A stretch of DNA of 64,000 nt from CAYSYM01 sp964435115 (GCA_964435115.1 CAYSYM010000003.1:1-64000), one strand, 5' to 3'; numbered from the stretch's first letter, positions 26,801-35,915 are shown. The notes: generated by a model not told the origin, from the letters alone. Numbers and translations are program-made.

Positions 26801-28284
26801 CCGCCCGGCCCCTGCGCGTGGCTGTCGTCGGCGGCGGTGTCACCGGCCTGGCGGCCGCGTACGCGCTGGAGCAGCAGACCCGCCAGGCAGGCGGGGTACC
26901 GGTGGCGGTGGCGTTGCTGGAATCCGCGGCGCGGCTGGGCGGAAAGGTCCAGACCGAACGGGTGGGGTCGATGCTCTTCGAGCGGGGTCCGGACGCGCTG
27001 TTCCTGCGCAGCCCGTTCGCCCCCCACCTGCTGGCGGAGCTGGGGCTCGGCGACGAGGTCGTCCGGGCGAGCCGCGGCGACGGCCGGGCGGCCATCCTGT
27101 GGCGGCGCCGCCTGCACCCGCTGCCGGAGGGCCTGGAGGGCGGCGCGCCTCGTTCGCTCTGGCCTCTGGCCACGAGTGGTCTGCTGTCGCCCGCCGGGAA
27201 ACTGCGGGCCGCCCTGGAGGTCGCCGTCCCCCGCGGCTCTGGCGGCGCCGACGAGCCGGTCGACGCGTTCATCCGTCGGCGCTTCGGCGCGGAAGTGGCT
27301 GAGCGGCTGGCGGCGCCCTTGCTCGGCAACATCTACAGCAACGACACCCGCCGCCTGAGCGTGCAGGCGACCGTCGCGCACCTGCGCGACGCGGAGCAGG
27401 CGCACCGCAGCCTCCTCCGCGCGTCGCTCGCGGGGAAGACGCCGGGGCAGGCAGCCGGGAGGGCGTCGAGCGCCAGCCCGTTCGTCGCGCTGCGCGGCGG
27501 GCTGGCCGCGCTCCCGGCGGCGTTGCAGGCACGGCTCACCAACGCCCGGGTGCAGCTTGACGCCCACGTCCGGGCGGTCGTTCCGACCGGCCGCGACGAG
27601 GCGGGCGCGTTCGTCCTCCAGCTCGTGGGTAGCCGGCGGCTGGTGGCCGACCGCGTCATCATGGCGACACCCGCGTCTGCTGCGGCCGAGCTCCTCGCGC
27701 CGATCGCACCTTCGGCCGCCGCGCAGCTCGCGGGCATCCGATACGCGTCCGTGGCCATCGTCGCGCTCGCCTTCCCGCCGCAGGCGCACGCGTCCGTCCC
27801 GCCCGGGAGCGGATTCCTGGTCGCGCCCGGCGAGCAGCGGCTGCTGTCGGCGTGCAGCTGGACCTCGCGCAAGTGGCCGCACTGCGCACCCGACGGCGAG
27901 CTGCTCGTGCGCGCGCACCTCCACGCCGAGGCTGACTCGGCCCTCTTTGCGGCGGACGATCGCGCCCTGGTCGAGGCGGTGCGCGCCGAGCTGCGGGACC
28001 TCGTGGGGCTGCGCCACGAACCTGTGGCGACCCGTGTCTACCGGTGGCCGCGCTCGATCCCGCGCTATGACGTGGGCCACCTGGAGCGTCTCGACGCGAT
28101 TGCGCGAGCCCTCGTCGGTCTCCCCGGTCTGGTCCTCGCCGGCGCCGGCTACCGTGGCGCGGGTATTCCGGAGTGCCTGCGCCAGGGGATCGAAGCCGCC
28201 CGCCGCGCCGTGGCGCTACCCTTCGGCGACGCCAGCCAGACCCTGGGCCAGGCGTGGCCGGCGGCCGCTGGCACGCGGCGCTGA
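26797..28284 (+). CDS. hemY: Protoporphyrinogen/coproporphyrinogen oxidase (HemY/CgoX type)
   Basis: A 495-residue FAD oxidase. The FAD fold begins VAVVGGGVTGLAAAYALE, followed by LGGKVQTERVGSMLFERGPD and the C-terminal FAD block LVLAGAGYRGAGIPECLRQG. It oxidises a porphyrinogen by six electrons with O2. The GTG start at 26797 overlaps the hemH stop. Order radical SAM-hemH-hemY-hemL makes one haem operon. The choice between proto- and coproporphyrinogen as substrate is open. Confidence 0.9.
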   Translation: MTARPLRVAVVGGGVTGLAAAYALEQQTRQAGGVPVAVALLESAARLGGKVQTERVGSMLFERGPDALFLRSPFAPHLLAELGLGDEVVRASRGDGRAAILWRRRLHPLPEGLEGGAPRSLWPLATSGLLSPAGKLRAALEVAVPRGSGGADEPVDAFIRRRFGAEVAERLAAPLLGNIYSNDTRRLSVQATVAHLRDAEQAHRSLLRASLAGKTPGQAAGRASSASPFVALRGGLAALPAALQARLTNARVQLDAHVRAVVPTGRDEAGAFVLQLVGSRRLVADRVIMATPASAAAELLAPIAPSAAAQLAGIRYASVAIVALAFPPQAHASVPPGSGFLVAPGEQRLLSACSWTSRKWPHCAPDGELLVRAHLHAEADSALFAADDRALVEAVRAELRDLVGLRHEPVATRVYRWPRSIPRYDVGHLERLDAIARALVGLPGLVLAGAGYRGAGIPECLRQGIEAARRAVALPFGDASQTLGQAWPAAAGTRR

Positions 28285-28429
28285 GCCCCTATCATCCGGG
28301 TGGCGCCGCGCGTCGAGCGCTCTCGGCGCGTGGGCACCCGCCGGCAGGATGGGGCGCCGATGCGCCCCACCGACGGGCTCCCCGAGAGGCGACAGCGCCA
28401 CGCCCCACCACCCCGCGGAGGTGACAGCG

Positions 28430-29758
28430 TTGGCAACGGACACTCAGAGTGGTGAAGGCGCCACCCACGTCGCCCAGTCGGCCGCGCTCTTCGACGAAGC
28501 CGAGCGCCACCTCCCCGGCGGCGTCGACTCACCAGTTCGTGCCTTCCGCGCCGTCGGCGGTACGCCCCGCTTCATCCGCCAGGGCAGCGCCGCCCACATG
28601 TGGGACGTCGACGGCAACCGCTACGTCGACTACCTCGCCTCCTGGGGCCCACTCATCGCCGGCCACGCCCACCCGCGCGTGGTCGCCGCGGTGCAGGCGG
28701 CGGCTGCCAGGGGCACCAGCTACGGGGCACCCACTGAGGCGGAGGTACGCCTGGCGCAACTGGTGAAGGCGGCCTTCCCGTCTGTGGAGCTGCTGCGGTT
28801 CGTCAGCTCCGGCACGGAGGCGACCATGAGCGCGATCCGCCTGGCGCGCGCGTTCACCGGCCGGGAGAAGGTGGTCAAGTTCGACGGCGGCTACCACGGT
28901 CACGCCGATGGTCTCCTCGTCCGGGCCGGCTCGGGCCCGCTGACGCTGGGCACGCCCGACTCGCCGGGCGTGCCCGCCGCCGCGGCAGCACAGACGCTCT
29001 CCGTGCCCTACAACGACGCTGAGGCCGTCGCCACCGCGTTCGACGCGCACCCGGGCGCGATCGCCGCCGTCGTCGTCGAGCCCGTCGCCGGCAACATGGG
29101 CGTGGTGCCTCCTGCTCCGGGGTTCCTGGAGCGCCTGCGCGCGCTCACGCGGGAGCACTGCGCGCTCCTGGTCTTCGACGAGGTGATCACCGGCTTCCGG
29201 GTCGCGCGGGGCGGCGCGCAGGCGCGGTTCGGCGTGGCGCCAGACCTGACCTGCCTAGGCAAGATCCTGGGCGGCGGCCTGCCGGTGGGCGCGTACGGCG
29301 GCCGGCGGGAGATCATGGAGCTGGTGGCCCCGCTGGGGCCCGTCTACCAGGCCGGCACGCTCTCGGGGAACCCGCTGGCGATGGCCTGCGGCATCGCGAC
29401 GCTGGAGCTGCTGGAGGCGCCGGACGCCTACGCGCGGCTGGAGACGCTCTCGGCGCGGCTGGAGAGCGGCCTCGCCGAAGCCGCGCGCGTGGCGGGTGTC
29501 GCCTACACCACCAACCGTGTGGGCTCCATGCTCACCGGGTTCTTCGCCGACCAGCTCATCACCGACTACGCCAGCGCGAAGCGCGCCGACACACGCCGCT
29601 ACGCGCGCTTCTTTCACGCGATGCTCGACCAGGGGGTCTACCTGGCGCCGTCGCAGTTCGAAGCCAGCTTCGTCTCGCTCGCCCACACCGAAGGCGACGT
29701 CGACTTCACGCTCGCCGCCGCCCGGGCCGCCTTCGAGGCCGCCTGGCGCGGCGCCTGA
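28430..29758 (+). CDS. hemL: Glutamate-1-semialdehyde 2,1-aminomutase
   Basis: A 442-residue PLP enzyme making 5-aminolevulinate. It shows LPGGVDSPVRAF, FVSSGTEATMSAIRLAR, the PLP region LVFDEVITGFR and the Schiff-base Lys in LTCLGKILGGGLPVGA. The TTG start at 28430 is chosen because GGAGGTGA lies six bases before it; a GTG at 28421 is part of that ribosome site. It lies 145 bp after hemY, possibly the last gene of the haem operon. Presence implies the C5 pathway; gltX and hemA are elsewhere. Confidence 0.93.
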   Translation: MATDTQSGEGATHVAQSAALFDEAERHLPGGVDSPVRAFRAVGGTPRFIRQGSAAHMWDVDGNRYVDYLASWGPLIAGHAHPRVVAAVQAAAARGTSYGAPTEAEVRLAQLVKAAFPSVELLRFVSSGTEATMSAIRLARAFTGREKVVKFDGGYHGHADGLLVRAGSGPLTLGTPDSPGVPAAAAAQTLSVPYNDAEAVATAFDAHPGAIAAVVVEPVAGNMGVVPPAPGFLERLRALTREHCALLVFDEVITGFRVARGGAQARFGVAPDLTCLGKILGGGLPVGAYGGRREIMELVAPLGPVYQAGTLSGNPLAMACGIATLELLEAPDAYARLETLSARLESGLAEAARVAGVAYTTNRVGSMLTGFFADQLITDYASAKRADTRRYARFFHAMLDQGVYLAPSQFEASFVSLAHTEGDVDFTLAAARAAFEAAWRGA

Positions 29759-29777
29759 GCGCCGGGCCTCTGCGCCG

Positions 29778-31340
29778 CTACCACCCCACGCGGGTGGCGC
29801 CGTACCAGCGCTCGCGGTAGTACGCGGAATCCACGCTCGAGATCAGCACACCCAGGCTCTCGTCCGCAGCGTGGATCATCTGGCGGTTCCCGATGTAGAT
29901 GCCGTTGTGGCTGAGCCCCGGCTTGTACGTGTTCTGAAAGAAGACCATGTCGCCCGGCTGCAGCTCGTCGGGTCCCACGTGGCGGCCGGCGTGGTACTGG
30001 CCCAGCTTGTCCAGCGGGATCGGCAGCCCTACCTGCTTGAAGACGTACCACGGGAAGCCGGAGGAATCGAAGCCGGTGCTGGGCGAGGTGCCGCCCCAGA
30101 CGTAGCGGTAGCCGTTGTACTTCAGCGCCTCAGCCACGATGCGCTGGCCGATGCCCGGGTCGCCGCGGGTCGCCGTGGCGGGTGCCAGGGCCGGCGCCGG
30201 CGCCTGGGCGGGCTGCGGCTGGGACGCCGCCGGCGGGGCGCTCGCGCGCTGGGGCGCCGCCGCGGCGGCCGCCGCTGGTTTCGCGGCGCTTGCGGCCGGC
30301 GCCGTCTCGGCCGTGTGCCGCCCGCCCGGGATCACCAGCGTGTCGCCCGCGTTAATGAGGTCCGGGTCGGCGATGCGGTTGAACTCCAGGATCCGGCTCA
30401 CGGAGGTGTCGAAGCGGGCGGCAATGTCGGCCAGCCGCTCGCCAGCAGCCACCTCGTGCTCTACCCCCGAGACGGGCAGGATGCGCAGCGTCGTCCCGGG
30501 CCGGATCGTATTCGGGTCGCGGATGGCGTTGGTGGCCAGCAGCGTCTCGAGGTCCACCCCGAACTTCGTCCCCAGCGCGGCCAGCGTGTCGCCTGGCTGG
30601 ACCTCGTAGGTGAGCGGCGCGGGGAGCGGCGTCGCTCCACCCGCGCCGGCCGCGACCTGGGTGCCCCACAGGTCCAGACTGGCCGCCAGCGCGCCAGGCG
30701 CCGGTCCGGGGATGACCAGCTCGTCGCCCGCCATGATGCTGTCGGGGTCGTCGAGGTGGTTCACGTCGATGATCGCGCCCACCGCCGTGCCGCTCGCCTC
30801 GGCCAGCGCCCGCACGGAGTCCCCCGGCTGCACGGTGTAGAAGATCCCATCCGCCGGCGGAATCCGCAGCTCCTCACCGGGGAGGACGAGCGCGGCGTCC
30901 GAGCGCATGTTCGCAACCAGCACGGTCTCCACCTGCAGCCCATGCTGCCCGGCGACCACGGCCAGGCTCTCACCGGGTTGGACCACGTGCGTCAGCCCGT
31001 GGACACGCGGGTCCCGCGGCACCTCGGTATCAGCCGGCGCCTCGGCCGAGGCCGGCGCGGAGACCGCGGCTGGCTCGGCCGGCGCGGCCGGTGGCTCCGG
31101 CGCAGGCGCACTGCCGACGCTCGGCGGCACCTCCACCGGCGCGCTCGCGACTGGCACCGCCGGGGGCCGCGCGTTCTCCACGGCCGGCGCGGCGAGCCGT
31201 TGGGCGACGACCCCCACGACCAGCAGGGCCACGACCACGACGAGCGACGGGATGGAGCGACTGGCGCCCCGGAGGACGCGGCGGAGGGACGCCAGAACCG
31301 GGCTCTGCCGGCCCCTCGCGTGGTCAGGCGCTGCTCGCAC
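29778..31340 (-). CDS. LysM-repeat protein with NlpC/P60-like domain lacking the catalytic Cys
   Basis: A 520-residue envelope protein. A signal-anchor helix (about 31-46) is followed by a Pro/Ala linker and four LysM repeats (about 117-161, 168-212, 245-289, 295-339) that bind peptidoglycan. A Pro/Ala-rich linker then leads to an NlpC/P60-like domain (about 395-520). The nucleophile motif FDCSG is FDSSG, with Ser426 in place of Cys (codon at 30063-30065); His478 (LSHNGIYIG) and His490 remain. It therefore probably binds wall but does not cut it, unless Ser acts as nucleophile. Monocistronic, convergent with hemL. Confidence 0.88.
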   Translation of the reverse strand: MRAAPDHARGRQSPVLASLRRVLRGASRSIPSLVVVVALLVVGVVAQRLAAPAVENARPPAVPVASAPVEVPPSVGSAPAPEPPAAPAEPAAVSAPASAEAPADTEVPRDPRVHGLTHVVQPGESLAVVAGQHGLQVETVLVANMRSDAALVLPGEELRIPPADGIFYTVQPGDSVRALAEASGTAVGAIIDVNHLDDPDSIMAGDELVIPGPAPGALAASLDLWGTQVAAGAGGATPLPAPLTYEVQPGDTLAALGTKFGVDLETLLATNAIRDPNTIRPGTTLRILPVSGVEHEVAAGERLADIAARFDTSVSRILEFNRIADPDLINAGDTLVIPGGRHTAETAPAASAAKPAAAAAAAPQRASAPPAASQPQPAQAPAPALAPATATRGDPGIGQRIVAEALKYNGYRYVWGGTSPSTGFDSSGFPWYVFKQVGLPIPLDKLGQYHAGRHVGPDELQPGDMVFFQNTYKPGLSHNGIYIGNRQMIHAADESLGVLISSVDSAYYRERWYGATRVGW

Positions 31341-31641
31341 GATGGTGCACGGTCTCCTTACACGATCCCTTTCTCGCTAGAGGCGGGAGGTCCCGCCGGC
31401 CGGCGAACATGCTCCGCCACCCCGGTCCGCAGTGGCGTGAGTGTCCCGGGCGCGGCCCACTCCCGGCCACGTCCCTACGGACGGTTTGCTCCTATCCCAT
31501 CAGGTGGGCCGCCAGGGGGATCACCCCACACCGGGCCTTCGGCTCGTCCCGCGGGCCTGCCGGGCGTCAGCTCCGTGCGCGAGCCAGAGCCGGCTGGAAC
31601 ACGGCCGCTGGGAGAGCCCGCGTGACGAGCGGGGGCGCCCC
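31341..31641. other. Gene-free stretch upstream of the LysM gene
   Basis: 301 bp with no convincing gene. It forms the 5' region of the LysM/NlpC-like gene and the 3' side of glpX. It contains several small stems (for example GAGCCGAAGGCCC on the minus strand). A c-di-AMP riboswitch, common before such genes in other phyla, was looked for and not found convincingly. Confidence 0.4.
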
Positions 31642-32691
31642 TCACAGGCCCGCCAGCCGGGTGTAGCGCTCGAGCTTCTCGAAGTTATGGAGTGACTGGA
31701 TCCGCCGGATGGTTCCCGAGCGTGAGCGCATGACGAGGGTCTCGGTCCTGGCCCCGTGCGCGAAGTAGTCGACCCCCTTCACCAGCTCGCCGTCCGTGAC
31801 GCCGGTCAGCGAGAAGAACACGTCATCCCCCCGGACCAGGTCGTCAATGGTGAGCACCCTGCCCAGATCCAGCCCGAGCTTCTCGGCCTGGGCGCGCTCG
31901 GCGTCGTTACGCGGCCAGAGCCGGCATTGGATGTCGCCGCCCAGGCACTTCAGGGCCGCGGCGGTCAGCACGGCCTCGGGCGAGCCGCCGATCCCGAGCA
32001 GCATGTCGATGCCCGTCTCGGGCAGCGACGGCATGATCCCACCGGCCACGTCGCCGTCGGAGATCAGCTTGATGCGTGCGCCCACCCGACGGACCCGCTC
32101 AATGAGCTCCTTGTGGCGGTCGCGGTCCAGCACGACGATGAGCAGGTCGTCGACCTGCTCCCCCTTCGCCTTGGCGAGGGCGTGGATGTTGTCCTCGATG
32201 GCCATCTCGAGCGAACACACACCCTTGCCCACCGGGCCCACCGCGATCTTCTCCATGTACACGATGCCAGGCGGGTAGTACATCGTGCCGCGCTCGGCCA
32301 GCGCGACGACCGACACCGCGTTCGGCAGGCCCTTGGCGAGCAAGGTCGTTCCATCCACGGGGTCAACCGCCACGTCCACCTGCGGCGGCATCCCGTTGCC
32401 GATCCGCTCGCCGATATACAGCATCGGCGCTTCGTCCTTCTCCCCTTCGCCGATCACGACGACGCCATCCATGTCGACGTACTTGAGCCGCTCCCGCATG
32501 GCGTTGACGGCGGCCTGGTCCAGGGCGTTCTTGTCGCCCCGCCCCATCCAGCGAGCGGCGGCAAGCGCGGCGGCCTCGGTGACGCGTGCCAACTCGAGCG
32601 CGATGTTGCGGTCGAGGCCGCCGCCACGGGGTAGCTCGGACACACGGGGCTGTTCACCTGTTAGAGGTGGCTGAGGTGGTGAAACGGTCAT
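31642..32691 (-). CDS. glpX: Fructose-1,6-bisphosphatase class II
   Basis: A 349-residue gluconeogenic phosphatase, possibly also sedoheptulose bisphosphatase. Metal and phosphate motifs are VVIGEGEKDEAPML and VDVAVDPVDGTTLLA; other blocks are LISDGDVAGGIMPSL and GIGGSPEAVLTAAALKCLGG. The ATG at 32691 has GAGGAGA about ten bases upstream; the open frame continues for 220 codons beyond, but that part is low-quality. The leader contains two very strong hairpins (32722-32797). Single gene. Confidence 0.94.
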   Translation of the reverse strand: MTVSPPQPPLTGEQPRVSELPRGGGLDRNIALELARVTEAAALAAARWMGRGDKNALDQAAVNAMRERLKYVDMDGVVVIGEGEKDEAPMLYIGERIGNGMPPQVDVAVDPVDGTTLLAKGLPNAVSVVALAERGTMYYPPGIVYMEKIAVGPVGKGVCSLEMAIEDNIHALAKAKGEQVDDLLIVVLDRDRHKELIERVRRVGARIKLISDGDVAGGIMPSLPETGIDMLLGIGGSPEAVLTAAALKCLGGDIQCRLWPRNDAERAQAEKLGLDLGRVLTIDDLVRGDDVFFSLTGVTDGELVKGVDYFAHGARTETLVMRSRSGTIRRIQSLHNFEKLERYTRLAGL

Positions 32692-33047
32692 GGCAGGACG
32701 TCTCCTCTGCATTGAGGGATACGCGCGGCCCGGCGACGTCGCCGGGCCGCGCGGGGGCCGTCTCCTGGCAGCCCGGGCGCTTCGCGCCCGGGCTGCCACT
32801 GTCCTCAAGCACGTGGACCGCGCCGGTGCCGGTCCCGCCCACACAGCGGCCCACCCGCTCAGCACCAGGATACACCCTCCTGCCGCAACACGCTCCCCTC
32901 GGCAGGCGCCTTCGACCCGGGAATGGTGATGCGATAGTAATCCCCGGGCCACATCGGTGAAGGTGCGCGCCGCGTACAGTGAGAGGCGCGCCCAGTCGAG
33001 CACCGCAGGCCGCGGCTCTCTGACGGCAAGCTCCGAGGCACAAGCCC
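32692..33047. other. Divergent intergenic stretch between glpX and the coiled-coil gene
   Basis: 356 bp that serve as the upstream region of both genes. They hold a perfect palindrome and a hairpin, listed next. No clear coding sequence or classical promoter was recognised. Confidence 0.5.
32722..32797. repeat. 32-bp palindrome and 31-base hairpin in the glpX leader
   Basis: 32722-32753 is a perfect palindrome (half-site CGCGCGGCCCGGCGAC). 32767-32797 is a 14-bp perfect stem (GGCAGCCCGGGCGC) with a TTC loop. Neither is followed by a T-tract on either strand. On the minus strand they lie in the 5' leader of glpX, 31-106 bases before the ATG. Confidence 0.75.
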
Positions 33048-33674
33048 ATGGCCCCGCCACTCCACCCCTTTGACTTAGCCAATGGCGAGGAACAGCTCGA
33101 GCCGCCCGCTCCGGAGGCGGGAACAGAGCCCGTGTGCATGTCCCTGGCCGACCAACGCCGTGAGCGGGACGCCCTGCAGGCCGAGCTGGACGCGCTGCGC
33201 CGGGAGTCGGTCCACACGCTGCAGCTCGTCGGGCGGGTGCTCGAGGACGCGATCGCGCACCACGCCTCGCTGACGGCCGAAGCGCGGGCGCTCGGCGCGC
33301 AGGTGGCGGCGCTGCGCGCCGAGCGGGTGGGGCTGGAAGACGCGGTGCAGGCAGCACGCGGCCAGCTCGAGCTGCTGGCGGGCGACCTCGAGGCGACGCG
33401 GTCCGACCGCGTGGCGACGCTGCTACAGGCAGAACGATCGCTCCGCGAGGCCGTCGAGCAGCGGAACGCGCTGATGGTCGAGCTGGGCGTGCTGCGTGAG
33501 CGCCGCGCAGCGCTCACGCACGCGCCGGCGGAGCCCGCGCCCCAGCCGATCGACGTGGCGGGACCCAGGTCCCGCCGCTCGCCGGCGCGCTACGCCACGG
33601 CCGCAGCGGTGGCCGCCGCGCTCCTCGCGCTCGGCGCGCTCGCCGCGCCAGCCGTGAACGTCTCGCCCTGGTGA
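33048..33674 (+). CDS. Coiled-coil protein with C-terminal membrane helix
   Basis: A 208-residue protein not recognised as a family. Residues about 32-155 form a long heptad-rich coiled coil (many Leu/Ala/Glu/Arg, e.g. RERDALQAELDALRR). A basic stretch (RSRRSPARYA) then leads to a hydrophobic segment near 187-203, so the protein is probably tail-anchored with the coil in the cytoplasm. The start could also be the Met at residue 31. It is convergent with the small minus-strand gene ten bases away. Function unknown. Confidence 0.65.
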   Translation: MAPPLHPFDLANGEEQLEPPAPEAGTEPVCMSLADQRRERDALQAELDALRRESVHTLQLVGRVLEDAIAHHASLTAEARALGAQVAALRAERVGLEDAVQAARGQLELLAGDLEATRSDRVATLLQAERSLREAVEQRNALMVELGVLRERRAALTHAPAEPAPQPIDVAGPRSRRSPARYATAAAVAAALLALGALAAPAVNVSPW

Positions 33675-33684
33675 GCAGGCGCGC

Positions 33685-33963
33685 CTACTCGAGCGTCTCC
33701 AGCTCCAGCCTCAGCCGCTCCCAGAGCCGCTCGAAGATCTGCTCGGCGGTAGGGATCACCTGGCCGAGCCGGAGCTTGTCGCGGACGAGCGCCGGGCTGA
33801 GCTCCTCCGCCTGCTCGCCAGCCCCGCCGGGCGGCAGGCCGCCCGCCACCACTGCGCACGCCCGCAGCACGTACCGCGCGCGGCCGTCCGCTAGGGTGTG
33901 GTGCACACGCTCTACCCGAAACACACGCCCGGCGCGCGTCCGGTAGTAGGCGGGGGCAGCCAC
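33685..33963 (-). CDS. Small uncharacterised protein
   Basis: A 92-residue protein, not recognised. The GTG at 33963 is proposed because the protein-like sequence begins there (VAAPAYYRTRAGRVFRVERV); upstream the same frame runs antisense-like through the glycosyltransferase gene. The ribosome site is poor (GGAAGG directly abuts the GTG). The C-terminal half is helical and charged (AEQIFERLWERLRLELETLE). It follows the glycosyltransferase by 64 bp and may be in its operon. Confidence 0.5.
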   Translation of the reverse strand: MAAPAYYRTRAGRVFRVERVHHTLADGRARYVLRACAVVAGGLPPGGAGEQAEELSPALVRDKLRLGQVIPTAEQIFERLWERLRLELETLE

Positions 33964-34027
33964 CCTTCCAGCGTACCGCGCGCGCCCAGCGCGACGCGCA
34001 GCGCGGACCAGGCCGCGTAGGGGGCCT

Positions 34028-35212
34028 CTAGCCCTCTCCAGGACGCACGGTCCGGCCCTTCCAGACGACGCCCTGCCCGGACAGGGTGCGCCACGTCGAG
34101 TTGGCCAGGATGCCCCACAGGAAGAGGCCGCTGAGGGGCTGCGCCAGCCCGTAACGAGCCGGCAGCCCAAAGGTCTGCGCCGAGAGCGCCCCCAGCGCGA
34201 GGAGGGCGAACGCCTGAAGCAGCCCCTGGGCCAGCAGGAGGAGGTCGCCAGGAGCGCCCCGGCGGAGCACGCGCCGGGCGCCAAGGAAGCTCATTAGCCA
34301 CGGACCGACGGCGAGCACGGGCAGCGAGATGAGCCCGCCGAGCGCGCCGCCCGAGTGGCGCTGCGCCTCGTCGAACGCGTTCTTGCTGAAGCCCTCCCAG
34401 ATCTCGTGCGCCGAGTGGTACATACGCGTCCGCACCAACTGGCGGCCGTCGGCCAGGACGAGCCTGAACCCCGTCCCCTTCACGCGCCGGGCGAAGGCGA
34501 AGTCTTCGACGATCTCGTCCTTGACGGCCTCGTGCCCGCCGAGTGCCCGGTAGACGTCGGCGCGGAACAGGAGGAACTGGCCGACGGCCTTCGCGACGCG
34601 TGGCCGGGCCGGGTCGTTGACCTCGTCGAGCGTGCCGTGCGCGGTGCCGATTACGCCGAACACAGTTGGCAGGAGCAGCCGCTCGGCGGCGGACCCAAGC
34701 TCCTGATCTGGCACCAGTGAGAGGAGGGCCACCTGGTGCTGCTCGGTGTAGCGCACGACCGCGGCGAGCATCGCCGGGGCGTGGACCGTGTCGGCGTCGA
34801 CACACAGCAGGTAGGAAGAGCGGGGGTCCGCCTGTCTGGCGGCCTGGTGGAGCGCCCAGCACTTCCCAAGCCAGCCCGCGGGCAGCGGCTGTCCGTGGAG
34901 CACGACGAGCCGGTCGTCCTCGGAGGCTAGCCGAGCCAGGATCGCGGGCGTCGCGTCCGAAGAGCGGTCGTCGATCGCAAGCACGCGCACCCGGTCGCGC
35001 GGGTAGCGCTGGGCGAGGAGCGAGCGGACGCAGCGCTCGATGGAGCGCTCCTCGTTCCGCGCGGGGACGAGGATGGTGACGAAGGGGGCCCGATCATCCG
35101 CCGGCGGGGCGGCGGGTGGTACCCGCACCCAGGTGCGTAGCGCGCGAATCCCGGCCCAGGTGAAGGGGAAGATGCCGGCGCTGAGCAGCGTGTCCAGGAA
35201 GAGGAGGAGCAT
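34028..35212 (-). CDS. Family 2 glycosyltransferase, membrane-bound
   Basis: A 394-residue protein with an N-terminal membrane helix (1-20), a GT-A domain (about 45-270) and three C-terminal membrane helices. The donor-binding pattern is FVTILVPARNEERSIERCV, AIDDRSSD and the DxD motif CVDADTVH. The likely catalytic acid is in EIVEDFAFARRVK. It resembles the CrtQ/HpnB-like group acting on carotenoid or hopanoid lipids, but the acceptor is not determined. ATG 35212 is chosen since the upstream extension is random-looking. It may be co-transcribed with the ECF sigma factor gene 97 bp upstream. Confidence 0.82.
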   Translation of the reverse strand: MLLLFLDTLLSAGIFPFTWAGIRALRTWVRVPPAAPPADDRAPFVTILVPARNEERSIERCVRSLLAQRYPRDRVRVLAIDDRSSDATPAILARLASEDDRLVVLHGQPLPAGWLGKCWALHQAARQADPRSSYLLCVDADTVHAPAMLAAVVRYTEQHQVALLSLVPDQELGSAAERLLLPTVFGVIGTAHGTLDEVNDPARPRVAKAVGQFLLFRADVYRALGGHEAVKDEIVEDFAFARRVKGTGFRLVLADGRQLVRTRMYHSAHEIWEGFSKNAFDEAQRHSGGALGGLISLPVLAVGPWLMSFLGARRVLRRGAPGDLLLLAQGLLQAFALLALGALSAQTFGLPARYGLAQPLSGLFLWGILANSTWRTLSGQGVVWKGRTVRPGEG

Positions 35213-35309
35213 CAAGGGCCGCCGTGGCGGGCGGTGGCCGCGCCAAGCGTCCGGGCGGCCGAGGCCAGGCACACGGCGAGCAGAGATAGTATCCGAGGTC
35301 CAGCAGCCG

Positions 35310-35915
35310 CTACGCCGCGACCGGCTCGCCGCCGAGCTGCAGGTACTCGGTGCGAAGGCGCTGGCGCGCACGGCAGAGGGTGGTGCGGACGGCGCCCGAG
35401 GAGAGCCCGAGTTGCGCCCCGATCTCCTCGCATGAGAGTCCCTCGGCCTCGCGCAGGAGCAGGCAGGTCCGGTAGCGCCGGGGCAGCCGCGCCAGCGCCT
35501 GGCGGACCAGGCGCTGGCGCTCGCCGCGCAGCGTCTCGCGCTCCGGGTCGTAGTCGTCGCTGCTCAAGAGCGCCAGCGGCGCCAGGTGGACGTCCTCCTC
35601 GCCGTGCTCACGCCGCGGCTCGATCGGCTCCCAGCGGATCAACCGGCGGCGCCGCAGCTCGTCCACGCAGACGTTACGGGCGATGCGGAAGAGCCAGGGC
35701 TTGACCTCGACGGCGGCGACCGGCCGGCGCTGCCACGCCCGCTGGGCCTTCTCCCACGCGGCCAGCGTCAGGTCGTAGCTGTCGTCCGGGTCGCGCATCA
35801 GCCGCTGGACCTGGCGAAAGACGGCCGGGTAGTGCTCGGCAAACGCGTCTTCGACGGCGAGGGGCTGGCGCGCGGCCGGGAGATGGGCTGCCTCGGCAGT
35901 GAGCATGGTGCGCAC
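35310..35915 (-). CDS. ECF-type RNA polymerase sigma factor
   Basis: A 201-residue sigma factor of the group IV type. Region 2 (residues about 25-90: FAEHYPAVFRQVQRLMRD, KPWLFRIARNVCVDELRRRR) recognises the -10 element; region 4 (about 138-190: LARLPRRYRTCLLLREAEGL, SCEEIGAQLGLSSGAVRTTL) is the helix-turn-helix for -35. A linker of about 45 residues is longer than typical. No anti-sigma gene is adjacent, so its control is unclear. It lies between the NHL gene and the glycosyltransferase, all minus strand. Confidence 0.9.
   Translation of the reverse strand: MRTMLTAEAAHLPAARQPLAVEDAFAEHYPAVFRQVQRLMRDPDDSYDLTLAAWEKAQRAWQRRPVAAVEVKPWLFRIARNVCVDELRRRRLIRWEPIEPRREHGEEDVHLAPLALLSSDDYDPERETLRGERQRLVRQALARLPRRYRTCLLLREAEGLSCEEIGAQLGLSSGAVRTTLCRARQRLRTEYLQLGGEPVAA

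Noticed and set aside
31341..31641. c-di-AMP (ydaO) riboswitch before the LysM gene
   Set aside because: Only scattered short similarities (GGGGTGATCC) were found; the conserved blocks could not be placed in order.
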